A DNA stretch of 64,000 nucleotides from Prosthecomicrobium pneumaticum (GTDB lineage Bacteria > Pseudomonadota > Alphaproteobacteria > Rhizobiales > Kaistiaceae), in assembly GCF_014199915.1 (NCBI RefSeq), contig NZ_JACHOO010000006.1, positions 310,001 through 374,000 of the forward strand. Reading direction: 5' to 3'. Below the pieces are notes generated by a model. That model saw nothing but the letters and a program-made list of their open reading frames with translations, ran no database searches and had not been told where the DNA came from. The stretch's first letter is position 1. Every line of letters begins with the position of its first letter. Below, piece after piece: positions 40,170 to 49,948 of the stretch. Made by a program: the position numbers and the translations under genes.

Positions 40170-40895
40170 TCACTCGACCGACTCGGTCGCCACGAGCTTC
40201 CAGTTCGGATCGCGCGAAGCCGTCTCGCGGGCGAACGTCCAGATGTCGGTGACGTCGCTGACATGGACCGGGTCGCCGTCGACCACCGCGCCGGCTTTGT
40301 CGCGCGTCGCGGTGATCAGCTTGGTGACGAAGCGGACGGTGACATGGGCGGTTCCGCCCTTCACCGCCGCATCGACGATCTCGGCGCGGTCGATGCCGAC
40401 GAAATTGAACTCGATCGTCTCGCCGCGGCCCTCGCGCTCGCCGATCGCACCGACGAAGCCGTCATAGACCTCACGGGAGAGCAGCGGCTTCAGCGTCTTG
40501 CGGTCGCCGGCGGCAAACGCCGTGACGATCATCTCATAGGCACCGCGGGCGCCGTCGAGGAACTGCTTGGGATCGAAGCCCGGATCGGCGGCGATGATGG
40601 CGCGCAGTCCCTGCCCGAGCGGCGAGCCTTCCGGCGCGATCGCCGTGACCCGCTCGTCGACGGCGGGTGCCGGGGCAGGCTCGGCCGGCGCCGTCGGACC
40701 CGGCCGGCGCGGCAGCGCGATCACCTTGTCTCCGGCCGCGTTCGGCTCCGCCGGCTTGGTGTCGCGACGGGAAAACGGGTCGAAGGGTGGCCGTTCATTG
40801 CCGGTCCGCTGCCCCAGAACCCCGCGCAGCTTGAAGAAGATCACCACCGCGAGGACGAGGAAGATCAGCGTATAGATATCGACGAAGCCGGTCAT
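40170..40895 (-). CDS. Tim44/TimA-like domain protein
   Basis: A 241-residue protein with one N-terminal membrane helix (IYTLIFLVLAVVIFFKLRGVLG), a Pro/Ala-rich linker and a C-terminal Tim44-like domain from about residue 105 (FDPKQFLDGARGAYEMIVTA through IWTFARETASRDPNWKLV). Bacterial homologues such as TimA are inner-membrane-anchored and thought to be the ancestor of mitochondrial Tim44. It is divergent from secB, the export chaperone, and heads the operon with mltA, smr and xre. The ATG at 40895 is favoured; an upstream in-frame ATG would add ten residues. Confidence 0.9.
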   Translation of the reverse strand: MTGFVDIYTLIFLVLAVVIFFKLRGVLGQRTGNERPPFDPFSRRDTKPAEPNAAGDKVIALPRRPGPTAPAEPAPAPAVDERVTAIAPEGSPLGQGLRAIIAADPGFDPKQFLDGARGAYEMIVTAFAAGDRKTLKPLLSREVYDGFVGAIGEREGRGETIEFNFVGIDRAEIVDAAVKGGTAHVTVRFVTKLITATRDKAGAVVDGDPVHVSDVTDIWTFARETASRDPNWKLVATESVE

Positions 40896-41109
40896 GCCAT
40901 CAGTCCCGCCACGAATATGGGCCACCCGCCCGAGCGCGGTGATCGCACCGCAGCACTATGTAGGCACCGTGAGGCGCGAGGCCAAGCCCGTCAACGTTTT
41001 CCCCTCCCGCAGGATGCAGGGCGGCCGCTTGTAACCCCCGCGGCCGCATGTTAGCGAGCCGCGAAAGAAGAGAGCCGGCCGCGGCCGGGACAGAGGAGCC
41101 AGCTCGATC

Positions 41110-41595
41110 ATGGCGGACAATCCCCAGAACGGCGCGGCCGCACAGGCGGCGCCGAGCCTCACCATCCTGACCCAGTATGTGAAGGATCTCTCCTTCGAGA
41201 ACCCCGACGCCCCGCGCTCGATCGGTCCGCGCCGCGGCGCCCCTTCGATCAATGTCGGCATCAATGTCGGCGTGAAGCCGATCGAGAAGGACGATTACGA
41301 GGTCGAGCTGCGGCTCGAGGCGCGCGCCACCGACGAGGGCAAGGCGCTGTTCGTCGCCGAGCTCGCCTATGCCGGCGTGTTCCGGCTCGCGAACGTCCCG
41401 CAGGACAACCTGCCGCCGCTGCTGATGATCGAGTGCCCGCGCCTGCTCTTCCCGTTTGCCCGCCAGATCATCGCCGAGGTGACGCGGAACGGCGGCTATC
41501 CGCCGCTGCTGATCGATCCGGTCGACTTCACGACGCTCTATCGCCAGCGCCTCGCCGAGATGTCGCAGGCGCAGCAGGCCGCCCGGCCGAGCTGA
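41110..41595 (+). CDS. secB: Protein-export chaperone SecB
   Basis: SecB keeps preproteins unfolded and hands them to SecA. The 161-residue protein has the conserved [42 protein letters not shown] and [20 protein letters not shown] motifs. It is monocistronic, divergent from the tim44-like gene (214 bp) and convergent with dnaQ. A GAGGAG lies at about 41093-41098 upstream of the ATG, somewhat far. A CTTGTA at 41028 could be part of the promoter, but no convincing -10 was found. Confidence 0.98.
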   Translation: MADNPQNGAAAQAAPSLTILTQYVKDLSFENPDAPRSIGPRRGAPSINVGINVGVKPIEKDDYEVELRLEARATDEGKALFVAELAYAGVFRLANVPQDNLPPLLMIECPRLLFPFARQIIAEVTRNGGYPPLLIDPVDFTTLYRQRLAEMSQAQQAARPS

Positions 41596-41609
41596 TAGGA
41601 AGACGAGAC

Positions 41610-41651
41610 GGAGCGCCGCGGCGCTCCCTGCCGTCCGCTCCGGCGGACGGC
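41610..41651. terminator. Tandem hairpins between convergent secB and dnaQ
   Basis: Two perfect hairpins lie side by side: arms GGAGCGCC/GGCGCTCC (41610-41627) and GCCGTCCGC/GCGGACGGC (41630-41651). Placed between the stops of two convergent genes they form a likely bidirectional transcript end, although neither has a T-run. Confidence 0.6.
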
Positions 41652-41671
41652 CCCGCGCCCGACCGGCACGC

Positions 41672-42391
41672 CTATTCGGCCGCCTCGGCGGTCTCGGTTT
41701 CGAAATAGCGGGTCCAGATCGCGTTCGCGCCGAGCCCTTCGACGAAGCCGCGATGCGCGGCGCGCTCTTCGGCCGTGACCCGGAACGCCCGCTCCTGCGG
41801 CCGGATCGCCGCCGCTTCCGCGACCACGCTGCGGCCGGAAAACGCCGTCTCCTCGACGAGCGACAGGCCGAGATGCGCCTGCCTTCCGCCGATCAGCTCG
41901 ATATAGACCTCGGCGAGGAGCTCGGCGTCGAGCAACGCGCCGTGCAGCGTGCGCCGGCTGATGTCGATGCCATAGCGATTGCAGAGCGCGTCGAGCGAGT
42001 TCGGCCCGAGCGGATGGCGCTGGCGGGCGAGCATCAGCGTATCGACGATGCGGTCGACCCGGTAGACCGGCAGCGACAGGCGACCGAGCTCGGCATTGAT
42101 GAAGCCGAGATCGAACATCGCATTGTGCGCGACGAGCCGGGCGTCGCCGATGAAATCGACGAACTCTCCGGCGATCGCGGAGAAGATCGGCTTGTCGGCG
42201 AGGAAGGCGTCCGACAGGCCGTGCACACGGAAGGCCTCGGCCGGCATCGAGCGCTGCGGGTTGATGTAGAGATGCAGCTTGCGGCCGGTCGGAATGTGGT
42301 TGAACAGCTCGACGCAGCCGATCTCGACCAGGCGATCGCCTTTCAGGGGATCGAGACCGGTGGTCTCCGTATCGAAAATGATCTCGCGCAT
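41672..42391 (-). CDS. dnaQ: DNA polymerase III epsilon subunit (proofreading exonuclease)
   Basis: DnaQ is the 3'-5' proofreading exonuclease of the replicative polymerase. The 239-residue protein has the DEDDh motifs: ExoI IIFDTETTGLDP (D7, E9), ExoII VAHNAMFDLGFIN, and ExoIII with TLHGALLDAELLAEVY carrying the His and Asp. The C-terminal part includes a short polymerase-binding tail. It belongs to the minus-strand group after maf-aroE-coaE, 58 bp downstream of coaE, leading away from the presumed origin. Confidence 0.97.
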   Translation of the reverse strand: MREIIFDTETTGLDPLKGDRLVEIGCVELFNHIPTGRKLHLYINPQRSMPAEAFRVHGLSDAFLADKPIFSAIAGEFVDFIGDARLVAHNAMFDLGFINAELGRLSLPVYRVDRIVDTLMLARQRHPLGPNSLDALCNRYGIDISRRTLHGALLDAELLAEVYIELIGGRQAHLGLSLVEETAFSGRSVVAEAAAIRPQERAFRVTAEERAAHRGFVEGLGANAIWTRYFETETAEAAE

Positions 42392-42449
42392 CGTGTCTCC
42401 CGCGGCCGCCGATGGTGGCCGAAGCGGGGACATGACACAAGATGCCGCG

Positions 42450-43061
42450 TCAGCGCATCCCCTGTCCGCGCGCCGCGGCGGACCCGGCGAGGGCGCGCAG
42501 GATATCGGCAACGGCCCGTTCCGCCGCGTCGAGGCCGAAGGAGGTGTCGATCAGGAAATGCGCGCGCCGGCGCTTCTCGGCATCCGGCATCTGACGGGCG
42601 AGGAGGGCTTCGAAGCGCGCCTCCGTCATCCCCGGCCGGGCGAGCACACGGCTGCGCTGGATGCCGGGCGCTGCCGTGACGACGAGGACGGCGTCCACCC
42701 GTGCCGCGCCGCCGGTCTCGAAGAGGAGCGGCACATCGAGAACGAGGACCCGGCGGCCCGCAGCTGCCGCATCGGCTGCGAAGCGCCGCTCCTCGGCGCG
42801 GACCAGCGGATGGACGATCGCCTCCAGCCGCAGAAGCGCCGCACGGTCCGCGGCGACGATCGCGCCGAGCCGCGCCCGGTCGATCGCACCACCGGTGACG
42901 ACGCCCGGAAAGGCCGCTTCGACGGACGCGACGGCAGAGCCGCGATAGAGCCTGTGCACCGCGGCATCGGCATCGAAGACGGCCGCCCCGCGCGCGGCGA
43001 ACATCTTCGCCGTCGTCGACTTGCCCATGCCGACCGAGCCGGTCAGCCCGAGAACGATCAT
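42450..43061 (-). CDS. coaE: Dephospho-CoA kinase
   Basis: CoaE phosphorylates the 3'-hydroxyl of dephospho-CoA, the last step of CoA synthesis. The 203-residue P-loop kinase has [12 protein letters not shown] at residues 5-16, [11 protein letters not shown] (acidic substrate site), HPLVRAEE and [11 protein letters not shown]. It overlaps aroE by 4 bp (ATGA), so the two are translationally coupled. Confidence 0.97.
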   Translation of the reverse strand: MIVLGLTGSVGMGKSTTAKMFAARGAAVFDADAAVHRLYRGSAVASVEAAFPGVVTGGAIDRARLGAIVAADRAALLRLEAIVHPLVRAEERRFAADAAAAGRRVLVLDVPLLFETGGAARVDAVLVVTAAPGIQRSRVLARPGMTEARFEALLARQMPDAEKRRRAHFLIDTSFGLDAAERAVADILRALAGSAAARGQGMR

Positions 43062-43909
43062 GCCGTGACGCCGAGATCGGCGAGCACCAGTGCCCGGAGC
43101 GCCGGGGTGACCGTCGGCCGGACGCCGAACCAGCGCTCGAAGCCCGGCACCGCCTGATGGAGCAGCATGCCGAGCCCGTCGACCGTCGACCGGCCGGTGG
43201 CGCGCGCCGCGGCGAGGAAGGGCGTCTCGAGCGGCACATAGACGATGTCGGTGACGAGCGCATCGGCACCGAGCGGCGCGAGATCGACGACGAGCGGGGG
43301 CTCGCCCTTCATGCCGAGCGAGGTGGTGTTGACGAGGATTCGCGCGCCCGGCAGCAGGCCCGGCAGATCCTCCCAGCCGGCCGGACGAACCGCCGGTCCG
43401 AACCGCTCGGCGAGGGCTTCGGCCCGGTCGCGGCTGCGGTTGACGACGAAGACCGGCGCGAAACCCCGGCCGATCAGCCCGTGGATCACCGCGCGGGCCG
43501 CGCCGCCGGCGCCGAGCACCACCGCCGGCCCGGGTGCGGCGTCCCAGCCGGGGGCCTGCTGATCGAGATTGCCGAGAAAGCCCGCGACGTCGGTATTGCC
43601 GCCGATCAGCCGGCCGTCCTCGAGCCACAGCGTGTTGACCGCGCCGAGCGCCGTCGCGACCGGATCGTGCCGCTCCGCCGCGGCGAAGGCGGCCTCCTTG
43701 TGCGGCACGGTGACATTGCCGCCGCGATAAGGACCTTCGGCGAGACCGCGAAGAAAGCCGCCGATCTCGTCGGGCGGCACCGGCAGGCGCAGATAATCCC
43801 CGGCAATGCCATGCTCGGCGAGCCAGTGCCGATGGATGATCGGCGAGCGGGAATGGGCGATCGGCCAGCCGACGACGAAGGCGGTCGGCACGGCGGGTTC
43901 GGCGCTCAT
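43058..43909 (-). CDS. aroE: Shikimate dehydrogenase
   Basis: AroE reduces 3-dehydroshikimate to shikimate with NADPH. The 283-residue protein has the shikimate-binding [15 protein letters not shown], the catalytic Lys in [32 protein letters not shown] with the catalytic Asp, and the NADP loop [13 protein letters not shown] followed by VNRSRDRA. It starts 7 bp after maf and overlaps coaE by 4 bp. Confidence 0.97.
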   Translation of the reverse strand: MSAEPAVPTAFVVGWPIAHSRSPIIHRHWLAEHGIAGDYLRLPVPPDEIGGFLRGLAEGPYRGGNVTVPHKEAAFAAAERHDPVATALGAVNTLWLEDGRLIGGNTDVAGFLGNLDQQAPGWDAAPGPAVVLGAGGAARAVIHGLIGRGFAPVFVVNRSRDRAEALAERFGPAVRPAGWEDLPGLLPGARILVNTTSLGMKGEPPLVVDLAPLGADALVTDIVYVPLETPFLAAARATGRSTVDGLGMLLHQAVPGFERWFGVRPTVTPALRALVLADLGVTA

Positions 43910-43916
43910 CGGGTCC

Positions 43917-44513
43917 TCACGGCAGAACGAGGCCTTCACCGCGCAGCGCCGCGAGGAGCGGCAGCAGCGGCAGGCCGAGAATGGTGAAATAGTCGCCCTC
44001 GATCCGCTCGAAGAGCTGGATGCCGATACCCTCGAGCTGATAGGCGCCGACCGAGCGGGTGACCGCATCGCCGGCGCGGTCGAGATAGCGGTCGAGCGCC
44101 TCCCCGTCGAGCGGCCGAAGCGTCAGGGACGCAGAGGCGAGGTGGCGCCACGAGATCGCGCCGCCGCGGGCGAGCGCGACGGCCGAGCGCAGATGATGGG
44201 TCCGCCCTGAAAGACGGGCGAGCTGCGCCTTGGCGCCCGCGCGGCCATCGGGCTTGACGAAACGCTCGCCGGCGAGATCGAGCACCTGATCGCCGCCGAT
44301 CACGAGAGCATCCGGACGCCGCCGCGACACGGCGAGCGCCTTTGCCTGGGCGAGCGCATCGGCGACCTCCGCCGGCGTCGCGCCCGCGGCGAGCAGCGGT
44401 TCCTCGAGGGCCCGTTCGTCGACATCGGCGCCGACCGCCTCGAAGGAAAGCCCGGCGCCGCGCAGGAGCGCGATGCGGGCGCTGCTCGTCGAGGCGAGAA
44501 TGAGTGTCGTCAT
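43917..44513 (-). CDS. maf: Maf-family nucleotide pyrophosphatase
   Basis: Maf proteins hydrolyse non-canonical or methylated nucleoside triphosphates (for example m7GTP, dTTP/UTP) and affect septation. The 198-residue protein has the N-terminal ILASTSSARIALLRGAG, GADVDE, VIGGDQVLDL, LARLSGRTHHLRSAV, and the typical RAGDAVTRSVGAYQLEG followed by FTILGLPLLPLLAALR. It is the first gene leftward from the presumed origin and begins the maf-aroE-coaE transcription unit. Confidence 0.95.
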   Translation of the reverse strand: MTTLILASTSSARIALLRGAGLSFEAVGADVDERALEEPLLAAGATPAEVADALAQAKALAVSRRRPDALVIGGDQVLDLAGERFVKPDGRAGAKAQLARLSGRTHHLRSAVALARGGAISWRHLASASLTLRPLDGEALDRYLDRAGDAVTRSVGAYQLEGIGIQLFERIEGDYFTILGLPLLPLLAALRGEGLVLP

Positions 44514-44750
44514 CGCGTCATCGCTGCGTGAGAGAGCGTTTGTCCCCAGCCCTGTGGACGGCACGGGACGATGAGGCCCGCCCGGACAGGGCGCCTCGGG
44601 ACTGTCCCCGAAGCCGCGAAAACGATCAACAGCCGATCGCATCGAGTCCGGAATCCGTGTGCGGAAGAAGATCGGGCATGAAGCCGGTTGTCCCGGACAG
44701 GGACGGAGACATCCCCGACAGCGGGGTTGCCGCGATGCCAGCAGGTGCTT

Positions 44751-44769
44751 CCATTCGTTAACGAAATGG
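44751..44769. repeat. Palindrome in the candidate origin
   Basis: TTCGTTAACGAA is a perfect 12-bp palindrome, extended by CCA on the left and ATGG on the right (one base out of register). It is an AT-rich island in the GC-rich candidate origin and contains a TTAA half-site. A protein-binding role is inferred only. Confidence 0.45.
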
Positions 44770-44905
44770 AAATATCCCCGGTCTTCAGGAAAGCCGGGAG
44801 CGCCTGATCGACAAGCCGCCCGAACGCCTGCGCCGGGCCGCCGCGTTGTGGGCAGGCGCGAACCGCGCTAATCCACGCCCAATCTAAAGAAGACTCTAGA
44901 AACAA

Positions 44906-44925
44906 GACTCTTAAGGTTTGGTAAA
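44906..44925 (+). promoter_or_regulatory. GANTC plus CtrA-like site before hemE
   Basis: GACTC at 44906-44910 is followed directly by TTAA, seven bases, and TAAA (44911-44925), close to the CtrA consensus TTAA-N7-TTAA. It ends one base before the hemE ATG. In Caulobacter, CtrA binds the hemE-proximal side of the origin and represses both replication initiation and the local promoter. Here one half-site is imperfect. Confidence 0.4.
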
Positions 44926-44926
44926 A

Positions 44927-45982
44927 ATGGATGGAAAGCCCCGAGGCTCGGTGCGGGCCGACAATCGGCTGATGCGCGTCCTCGCCGGCACGCCCGTCGC
45001 GCCGCCGCCGCTCTGGCTGATGCGGCAGGCCGGCCGCTATCTGCCCGAATATCGCGCGGTGCGGGCGGAGGCCGGCTCCTTTCTCGATCTCTGTTTCTCG
45101 CCGGCAAAGGCCGCGGAGGTGACGCTGCAGCCGATCCGCCGGTTCGGCTTCGACGCGGCGATCCTCTTTTCCGACATCCTCGTCGTTCCGCACGCCCTCG
45201 GCCGCACCGTCCGCTTCGTCGAGGGCGAAGGCCCGCGGCTCGAGCCGATCGATGCGGCGGGCATCGAAGCGCTCGACGAGGAGGGCATCGCGACCCGGCT
45301 CGCGCCGGTCTACGAGACGGTCGCCCGGCTGCGGCAGGATCTGCCGCGCGAGACGGCGCTGATCGGCTTCTGCGGGGCACCCTTCACGGTCGCCACCTAT
45401 ATGGTCGCCGGCAAGGGCTCGCCCGACCAGGCGCCGACCCGGCTCTTCGCCGCGCGCGATCCCGCCGCCTTCGATCGGCTGATCGACCGGCTGGTGACGG
45501 CCTCGGCGGACTATCTGCTGCGTCAGGTGGCGGCGGGCGCCGACGTGCTGATGATCTTCGATTCCTGGGCGGGCGCGCTCGGCGGCGACGATTTCCTGCG
45601 CTGGTCGGCCGAGCCGATCGCGCGGATCGTCGAGACGGTGCGGGCCGCCGCGCCGGGTGTCCCGGTGATCGGCTTCCCGAAGGGCGCGGGCCTCGGGCTC
45701 GAGACCTTCCTGCGACGCACCGGTGTCGACGCGGTCGGGCTCGACTGGACGGTGCCGCTCGAGTTCGCACGGGACCGCCTGCAGCCGCTCGCCGCGCTGC
45801 AGGGCAATCTCGATCCGATGGTGCTCGTCGTCGGCGGCGCGACGCTCGATCGCGCCGTCGACCGCATTCTGGAGACGCTCGGCAGCGGGCGGCTGATCTT
45901 CAATCTCGGCCATGGCATCGTGCCGGAAACGCCGATCGCCCATGTCGAGCGGCTGGTCGAGCGGGTGAGGAGGGGCGGATGA
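44927..45982 (+). CDS. hemE: Uroporphyrinogen decarboxylase
   Basis: HemE decarboxylates uroporphyrinogen III to coproporphyrinogen III in heme synthesis. From the ATG at 44927 it has 351 residues. The active-site [11 protein letters not shown] is at about 33-43, with [32 protein letters not shown] and GNLDPM following. A TTG three codons upstream is in frame but lies inside the CtrA-like site. It overlaps hemJ by 4 bp and is the first gene rightward from the presumed origin, as in Caulobacter and many Rhizobiales. Confidence 0.97.
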   Translation: MDGKPRGSVRADNRLMRVLAGTPVAPPPLWLMRQAGRYLPEYRAVRAEAGSFLDLCFSPAKAAEVTLQPIRRFGFDAAILFSDILVVPHALGRTVRFVEGEGPRLEPIDAAGIEALDEEGIATRLAPVYETVARLRQDLPRETALIGFCGAPFTVATYMVAGKGSPDQAPTRLFAARDPAAFDRLIDRLVTASADYLLRQVAAGADVLMIFDSWAGALGGDDFLRWSAEPIARIVETVRAAAPGVPVIGFPKGAGLGLETFLRRTGVDAVGLDWTVPLEFARDRLQPLAALQGNLDPMVLVVGGATLDRAVDRILETLGSGRLIFNLGHGIVPETPIAHVERLVERVRRGG

Positions 45983-46404
45983 TCTATCTCTGGGTGAAGG
46001 CGCTGCACGTCATCGCGATCATCGCCTGGATGGCGGGGCTGCTCTATCTGCCGCGCCTCTTCGTCTACCACACCAAGGCGGCGGCGGGTTCGGCGGAGGC
46101 CGAGACCTTCAAGGTGATGGAGCGGCGGCTTCTGAAGGCGATCATGAACCCGGCGATGATCGTCGCCTGGCTCGCCGGGCTCTGGCTCGCCTCGACGACC
46201 TCCGCCTGGACCGAAGGTTGGTTTCACCTCAAGCTGATGCTTGTCGTGATCCTCTCGGCCTACCATATGTGGCTCGGAGCGAAGCGCCGCGCCTTCGAGG
46301 CGGACGCCAACCGGATCTCGGAGCGCGGCTGGCGCTTCCTCAACGAGGTTCCGACGCTCCTGATGATCGGCATCGTCATCGCGGTGATCGTCCGGCCCTT
46401 CTGA
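45979..46404 (+). CDS. hemJ: Protoporphyrinogen oxidase HemJ
   Basis: HemJ is the oxygen-type-independent membrane protein that oxidises protoporphyrinogen IX to protoporphyrin IX. The 141-residue UPF0093 protein has about four hydrophobic segments and the conserved [19 protein letters not shown] (H10) and [16 protein letters not shown], with the conserved Lys and His. Linked in a 4-bp overlap to hemE, it supports a common role in heme synthesis. Confidence 0.95.
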   Translation: MIYLWVKALHVIAIIAWMAGLLYLPRLFVYHTKAAAGSAEAETFKVMERRLLKAIMNPAMIVAWLAGLWLASTTSAWTEGWFHLKLMLVVILSAYHMWLGAKRRAFEADANRISERGWRFLNEVPTLLMIGIVIAVIVRPF

Positions 46405-46423
46405 GCCGGTCGCGATCGTTCCT

Positions 46424-46443
46424 GCCGCGGCTCTTGCCGCGGC
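46424..46443 (+). terminator. Hairpin after hemJ
   Basis: Two copies of the self-complementary octamer GCCGCGGC separated by TCTT form a perfect hairpin 19 bp past the hemJ stop. It has no T-run. The rest of the 207-bp gap before rho contains no gene and must hold the rho promoter and leader. Confidence 0.45.
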
Positions 46444-46611
46444 GCAGACGAGCGACTATGGTGCCGGCACCGCGTCGAAGCAGACGGGCGCCGGTTGCGC
46501 AGCCTTGCGCACCTGAAGCGTCACGCCAGGGTCCTCCCCGGATCCGCAAGGCTCAAGTTCTGCGCCTCCTCTCTTTCATTCGCCCAAACGATCGAGCGAG
46601 ATTCGCATTCA

Positions 46612-47877
46612 ATGCGCGAAATCAAACTACAAGACTTGAAGGCGAAGTCGCCGACCGAACTGGTCGCCTTCGCCGAGGAATACGAGGTCGAGAACGCGAG
46701 CACCATGCGCAAGCAGGAGCTCATGTTCGCGATCCTGAAGCAGCTCGCGGCGCGCGACATCGACATCATCGGCGAGGGGGTGGTCGAGGTGCTGCAGGAC
46801 GGCTTCGGCTTCCTGCGCTCACCCGACGCCAACTATCTCGCCGGACCTGACGACATCTATGTCTCGCCCTCGCAAATCCGTCGTTTTTCGCTGCGCACCG
46901 GCGACACGGTCGAGGGCCAGATTCGCGGTCCGAAGGATGGCGAGCGCTATTTCGCCCTCCTGAAGGTCAATCTGATCAATTTCGAGGACCCGGAAAAGGC
47001 GCGCCACAAGGTCCATTTCGACAATCTGACGCCGCTCTATCCGAACGAGCGGTTCAAGATGGAGCCGGAGTTTCCGACCTCGAAGGATATGACGCCGCGC
47101 GTCATCGATCTCGTCGCGCCGCTCGGCAAGGGCCAGCGCGCGCTGATCACCGCGCCGCCGCGGACCGGCAAGACGGTGTTCCTGCAGAACATCGCCTCGT
47201 CGATCGCGACCAACCATCCCGAGTGCTATCTGATCGTCCTGCTGATCGACGAGCGGCCGGAAGAAGTCACCGACATGCAGCGCTCGGTGAAGGGCGAGGT
47301 GATCTCCTCGACCTTCGACGAGCCGGCGACCCGCCATGTCGCCGTCGCCGAAATGGTGATCGAGAAGGCGAAGCGCCTCGTCGAGCATGGCCGCGACGTC
47401 GTCATCCTGCTCGATTCGATCACCCGTCTCGGCCGCGCCTACAACACCGTCGTGCCGTCCTCCGGCAAGGTGCTGACCGGCGGCGTCGACGCCAATGCCC
47501 TGCAGCGGCCGAAGCGCTTCTTCGGCGCGGCGCGCAACATCGAAGAGGGCGGCTCGCTCACCATCATCGCCACGGCGCTGATCGACACCGGCAGCCGCAT
47601 GGACGAAGTGATCTTCGAGGAGTTCAAGGGCACCGGCAATTCCGAGATCATTCTCGACCGCAAGGTGGCCGACAAGCGCGTCTTCCCGGCGATCGACATC
47701 ACGCGGTCCGGCACCCGCAAGGAAGAGCTGCTCGTTCCGCCGGACATTCTCAAGAAGACCTTCGTGCTCCGCCGCATCCTCAATCCGATGGGTACCGTCG
47801 ATGCGATCGAGTTCGTGCTCGACAAGCTGCGGCAGACGAAGAGCAACGCCGATTTCTTCGATCAGATGAACACCTGA
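46612..47877 (+). CDS. rho: Transcription termination factor Rho
   Basis: Rho is the hexameric RNA helicase that terminates untranslated transcripts. The 421-residue protein has the N-terminal helical domain ([19 protein letters not shown]), the RNA-binding cold-shock-like fold with DGFGFLRS (about 63-70), the Q-loop region, Walker [11 protein letters not shown] (about 179-188), [16 protein letters not shown] and the secondary RNA site [12 protein letters not shown]. The ATG at 46612 lacks a strong Shine-Dalgarno; the upstream open extension is not conserved. Its 3' end overlaps the convergent DUF255 gene by 16 bp. Confidence 0.98.
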   Translation: MREIKLQDLKAKSPTELVAFAEEYEVENASTMRKQELMFAILKQLAARDIDIIGEGVVEVLQDGFGFLRSPDANYLAGPDDIYVSPSQIRRFSLRTGDTVEGQIRGPKDGERYFALLKVNLINFEDPEKARHKVHFDNLTPLYPNERFKMEPEFPTSKDMTPRVIDLVAPLGKGQRALITAPPRTGKTVFLQNIASSIATNHPECYLIVLLIDERPEEVTDMQRSVKGEVISSTFDEPATRHVAVAEMVIEKAKRLVEHGRDVVILLDSITRLGRAYNTVVPSSGKVLTGGVDANALQRPKRFFGAARNIEEGGSLTIIATALIDTGSRMDEVIFEEFKGTGNSEIILDRKVADKRVFPAIDITRSGTRKEELLVPPDILKKTFVLRRILNPMGTVDAIEFVLDKLRQTKSNADFFDQMNT

Positions 47878-49886
47878 TCCGGCGCATCAAGCGCGGCGGC
47901 GAGCGCCGCCGCCTCGGTCACCGGCAGAGAACAGCGGCCTTCGCGGCACAGATGGGCGGTCGGCTTCCCCCCGACCGCCTTTTTTCCGTGTGCCGGATGA
48001 GCGGGGGGAAGCATTTCGCCGTCGGCCCGGCGATCGAGGATGAGGTTCGGATTACGGGCCGCGCGGACGGTGCCAAGGAGCGCCTCCGCCTCCTGGCCTT
48101 CGGACGAGACGATCAGGACGAGCGTTCCGAAGAGGCGGAGGTCGAGCGCCGAGAGGAGGCTCGCCGTGCCGAAGACATTGCCGACCATCACCGGCCGCGC
48201 GGCCTCGAGCAGCCGGTCGGCGCGCGCGCGCCACCGGTCATCGCCGCTCAGGTGCCACAGCCGCACATGGGCCGACGCGGCGAGGCCGTGCGGATTGGGT
48301 GTCGCCTCGTCGAGCCGTTCGACGGGCCGCAACACCAGCTCCTCGGCATCGTCGGCGGTGAAATGGAAGCCGCCGGCCCCGTCGCCGTGATGGCGCTCGA
48401 GGGCGTCGAGCCAGCGGATGGCGTCCTCGATATAGGCGGCGCCCCCGGTCGCGCGATGGAGCGCGAGCGCCGCCGAGGCCATACCGGCGAGGTCGCCCGC
48501 AAAGCCGGGGAAGACCAGCCGGCCGTCCTTCCACGCATGGCCGAGGCGATCGCCGCGGGCCATCGTGGTCGCGACGAAGCGATAGGCGGTCTCGGCGGCT
48601 TCGATCAGGTCTGGTCGGTCGAGCCGGAAGCCCGAATCGGCAAGCCCGGTGATCGCGAGGCCGTTCCAGTCGGCGAGAATCTTGTCGTCGCGGCCGGGCC
48701 TCGGCCGGGTCTCGCGCTCGGCCCGCAGGGTGGCGAGAAGCGCCGGAAGACGGTCCTGCTCGTCATCGGTGAGGCGGTCGCCCCGCAATCGATTCGGAAC
48801 CGAAACGCCCTCCCAATTGCCGCCGGGCCGGATGTCATAGGCGCGCCCGACAAGTTCGGCATCGGCCGGTGGCAGCGCGGCCGCCAGCGCGTCGGGTGTC
48901 CAGATATAGAAGCGTCCCTCCTCCCCTTCCGAATCCGCGTCGAGGCTGGCGGCGAAGGCGCCACCCTCGAGCCGCATCTCGCGCGCCATCCAGCCGGCGA
49001 CCTGATCGATTCGGATCCGGAACAATCCGGAGCGATGGGCGTGGGCCGCGAGCCGGGTCAGCAACTGGCCGTTGTCGTAGAGCATTTTCTCGAAATGCGG
49101 CACCAGCCATTCCGCGTCGACGCTGTAGCGCGCCAGCCCGCCGCCGATATGGTCGTAGATTCCACCTTCGCACAGACTGGTCAGCGTGGTGTCGACGAGT
49201 TGGGCCAGATCGCGGCGGCCGGTCCGGCCCGCCGTCCGGTCTAGAAAGCCGAGGACCGAAGCGTTCGGGAATTTCGGCGCGCCCCGTGTCCCGCCGCGCT
49301 CGCGGTCCATCAGGGAGAGGAGACTGTCCGCGGCGCGGTCGAGGAGATCGGGGCCGAGTGCGGGCATCGCCTCCGGGCTCGGCTCGGGCCGTCGGAGATG
49401 ATCGAGCAGACGGCCGGCCTGGCCGGTCACCTTCCCGCGCTCGCGCTGCCAGAGGTCGGAAACAGCCTCGAGCACGGCGACGAAGCCGGGACGTCCGTAG
49501 AGCGGCGTCTTCGGAAAATAGGTGCCGCCCCAGAAAGGGGCTCCGGCCGGGGTCAGGAACATGGTCAGCGGCCAGCCACCCTGGTCGCCGAGGGCCTGGA
49601 GTGCCTTCATGTAGATCTGGTCGATGTCGGGCCGCTCCTCGCGATCGACCTTGATATTGACGAACAGCCGGTTCATCACCGCCGCGACCGTCTCGTCCTC
49701 GAAACTCTCATGCGCCATGACATGGCACCAGTGACATGCGGCGTAGCCGACGGAGAGCAGGATCGGCTTGTCCGAGGCCGCGGCCTCGGCGAGCGCGTCC
49801 GGTCCCCAGGGTCGCCAATGGACGGGGTTGTCACGGTGCTGCAGCAAATAGGGGCTCGTCTCGTGACGGAGCAGGTTTTCCGACAT
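47862..49886 (-). CDS. DUF255 thioredoxin-domain protein (YyaL/SPATA20-like)
   Basis: A 674-residue protein of the YyaL/spermatogenesis-associated-20 family. The N-terminal thioredoxin-like DUF255 domain has [20 protein letters not shown], the redox-type motif [16 protein letters not shown] (CxxC at about residues 51-54), [13 protein letters not shown] and [12 protein letters not shown] followed by GGTYFPK. The long C-terminal part looks like a six-hairpin/glycosidase-type helical barrel (for example [14 protein letters not shown]). The biochemical function of the family is not established. The ATG at 49886 follows a GGGAGACCGG stretch. It overlaps rho by 16 bp at the 3' ends and is divergent from mnmE. 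Confidence 0.92.
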   Translation of the reverse strand: MSENLLRHETSPYLLQHRDNPVHWRPWGPDALAEAAASDKPILLSVGYAACHWCHVMAHESFEDETVAAVMNRLFVNIKVDREERPDIDQIYMKALQALGDQGGWPLTMFLTPAGAPFWGGTYFPKTPLYGRPGFVAVLEAVSDLWQRERGKVTGQAGRLLDHLRRPEPSPEAMPALGPDLLDRAADSLLSLMDRERGGTRGAPKFPNASVLGFLDRTAGRTGRRDLAQLVDTTLTSLCEGGIYDHIGGGLARYSVDAEWLVPHFEKMLYDNGQLLTRLAAHAHRSGLFRIRIDQVAGWMAREMRLEGGAFAASLDADSEGEEGRFYIWTPDALAAALPPADAELVGRAYDIRPGGNWEGVSVPNRLRGDRLTDDEQDRLPALLATLRAERETRPRPGRDDKILADWNGLAITGLADSGFRLDRPDLIEAAETAYRFVATTMARGDRLGHAWKDGRLVFPGFAGDLAGMASAALALHRATGGAAYIEDAIRWLDALERHHGDGAGGFHFTADDAEELVLRPVERLDEATPNPHGLAASAHVRLWHLSGDDRWRARADRLLEAARPVMVGNVFGTASLLSALDLRLFGTLVLIVSSEGQEAEALLGTVRAARNPNLILDRRADGEMLPPAHPAHGKKAVGGKPTAHLCREGRCSLPVTEAAALAAALDAPDQVFI

Positions 49887-49948
49887 GCCGGTCTCCCGTG
49901 GGTCGCGTCCGATCAATCTGGGGCGCCGGGGCGCGCGAGGCCAGCTCG

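Larger units (their letters stand above)
44514..44926. other. Candidate chromosomal replication origin (oriC)
   Basis: This 413-bp gene-free region separates the outward-transcribed maf and hemE genes. In Caulobacter and several rhizobia the chromosomal origin lies beside hemE. Sequences resembling weak DnaA boxes are TTGTCCCCA at 44540-44548, TGTGGACGG at 44553-44561 (reverse strand), ATATCCCCG near 44771-44779 and TAATCCACG at 44869-44877. None is a perfect TTATCCACA. Three GANTC methylation sites occur at 44644, 44892 and 44906. There is also a palindrome centred at about 44760, and a right end (about 44868-44926) markedly richer in A+T. The assignment rests mainly on position; the boxes alone are not decisive. 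Confidence 0.55.

Noticed and set aside
44514-44926. A perfect DnaA box (TTATCCACA) in the candidate origin.
   Set aside because: None was found on either strand; the best candidates differ at two or more positions, so the origin call rests on position and other signals.
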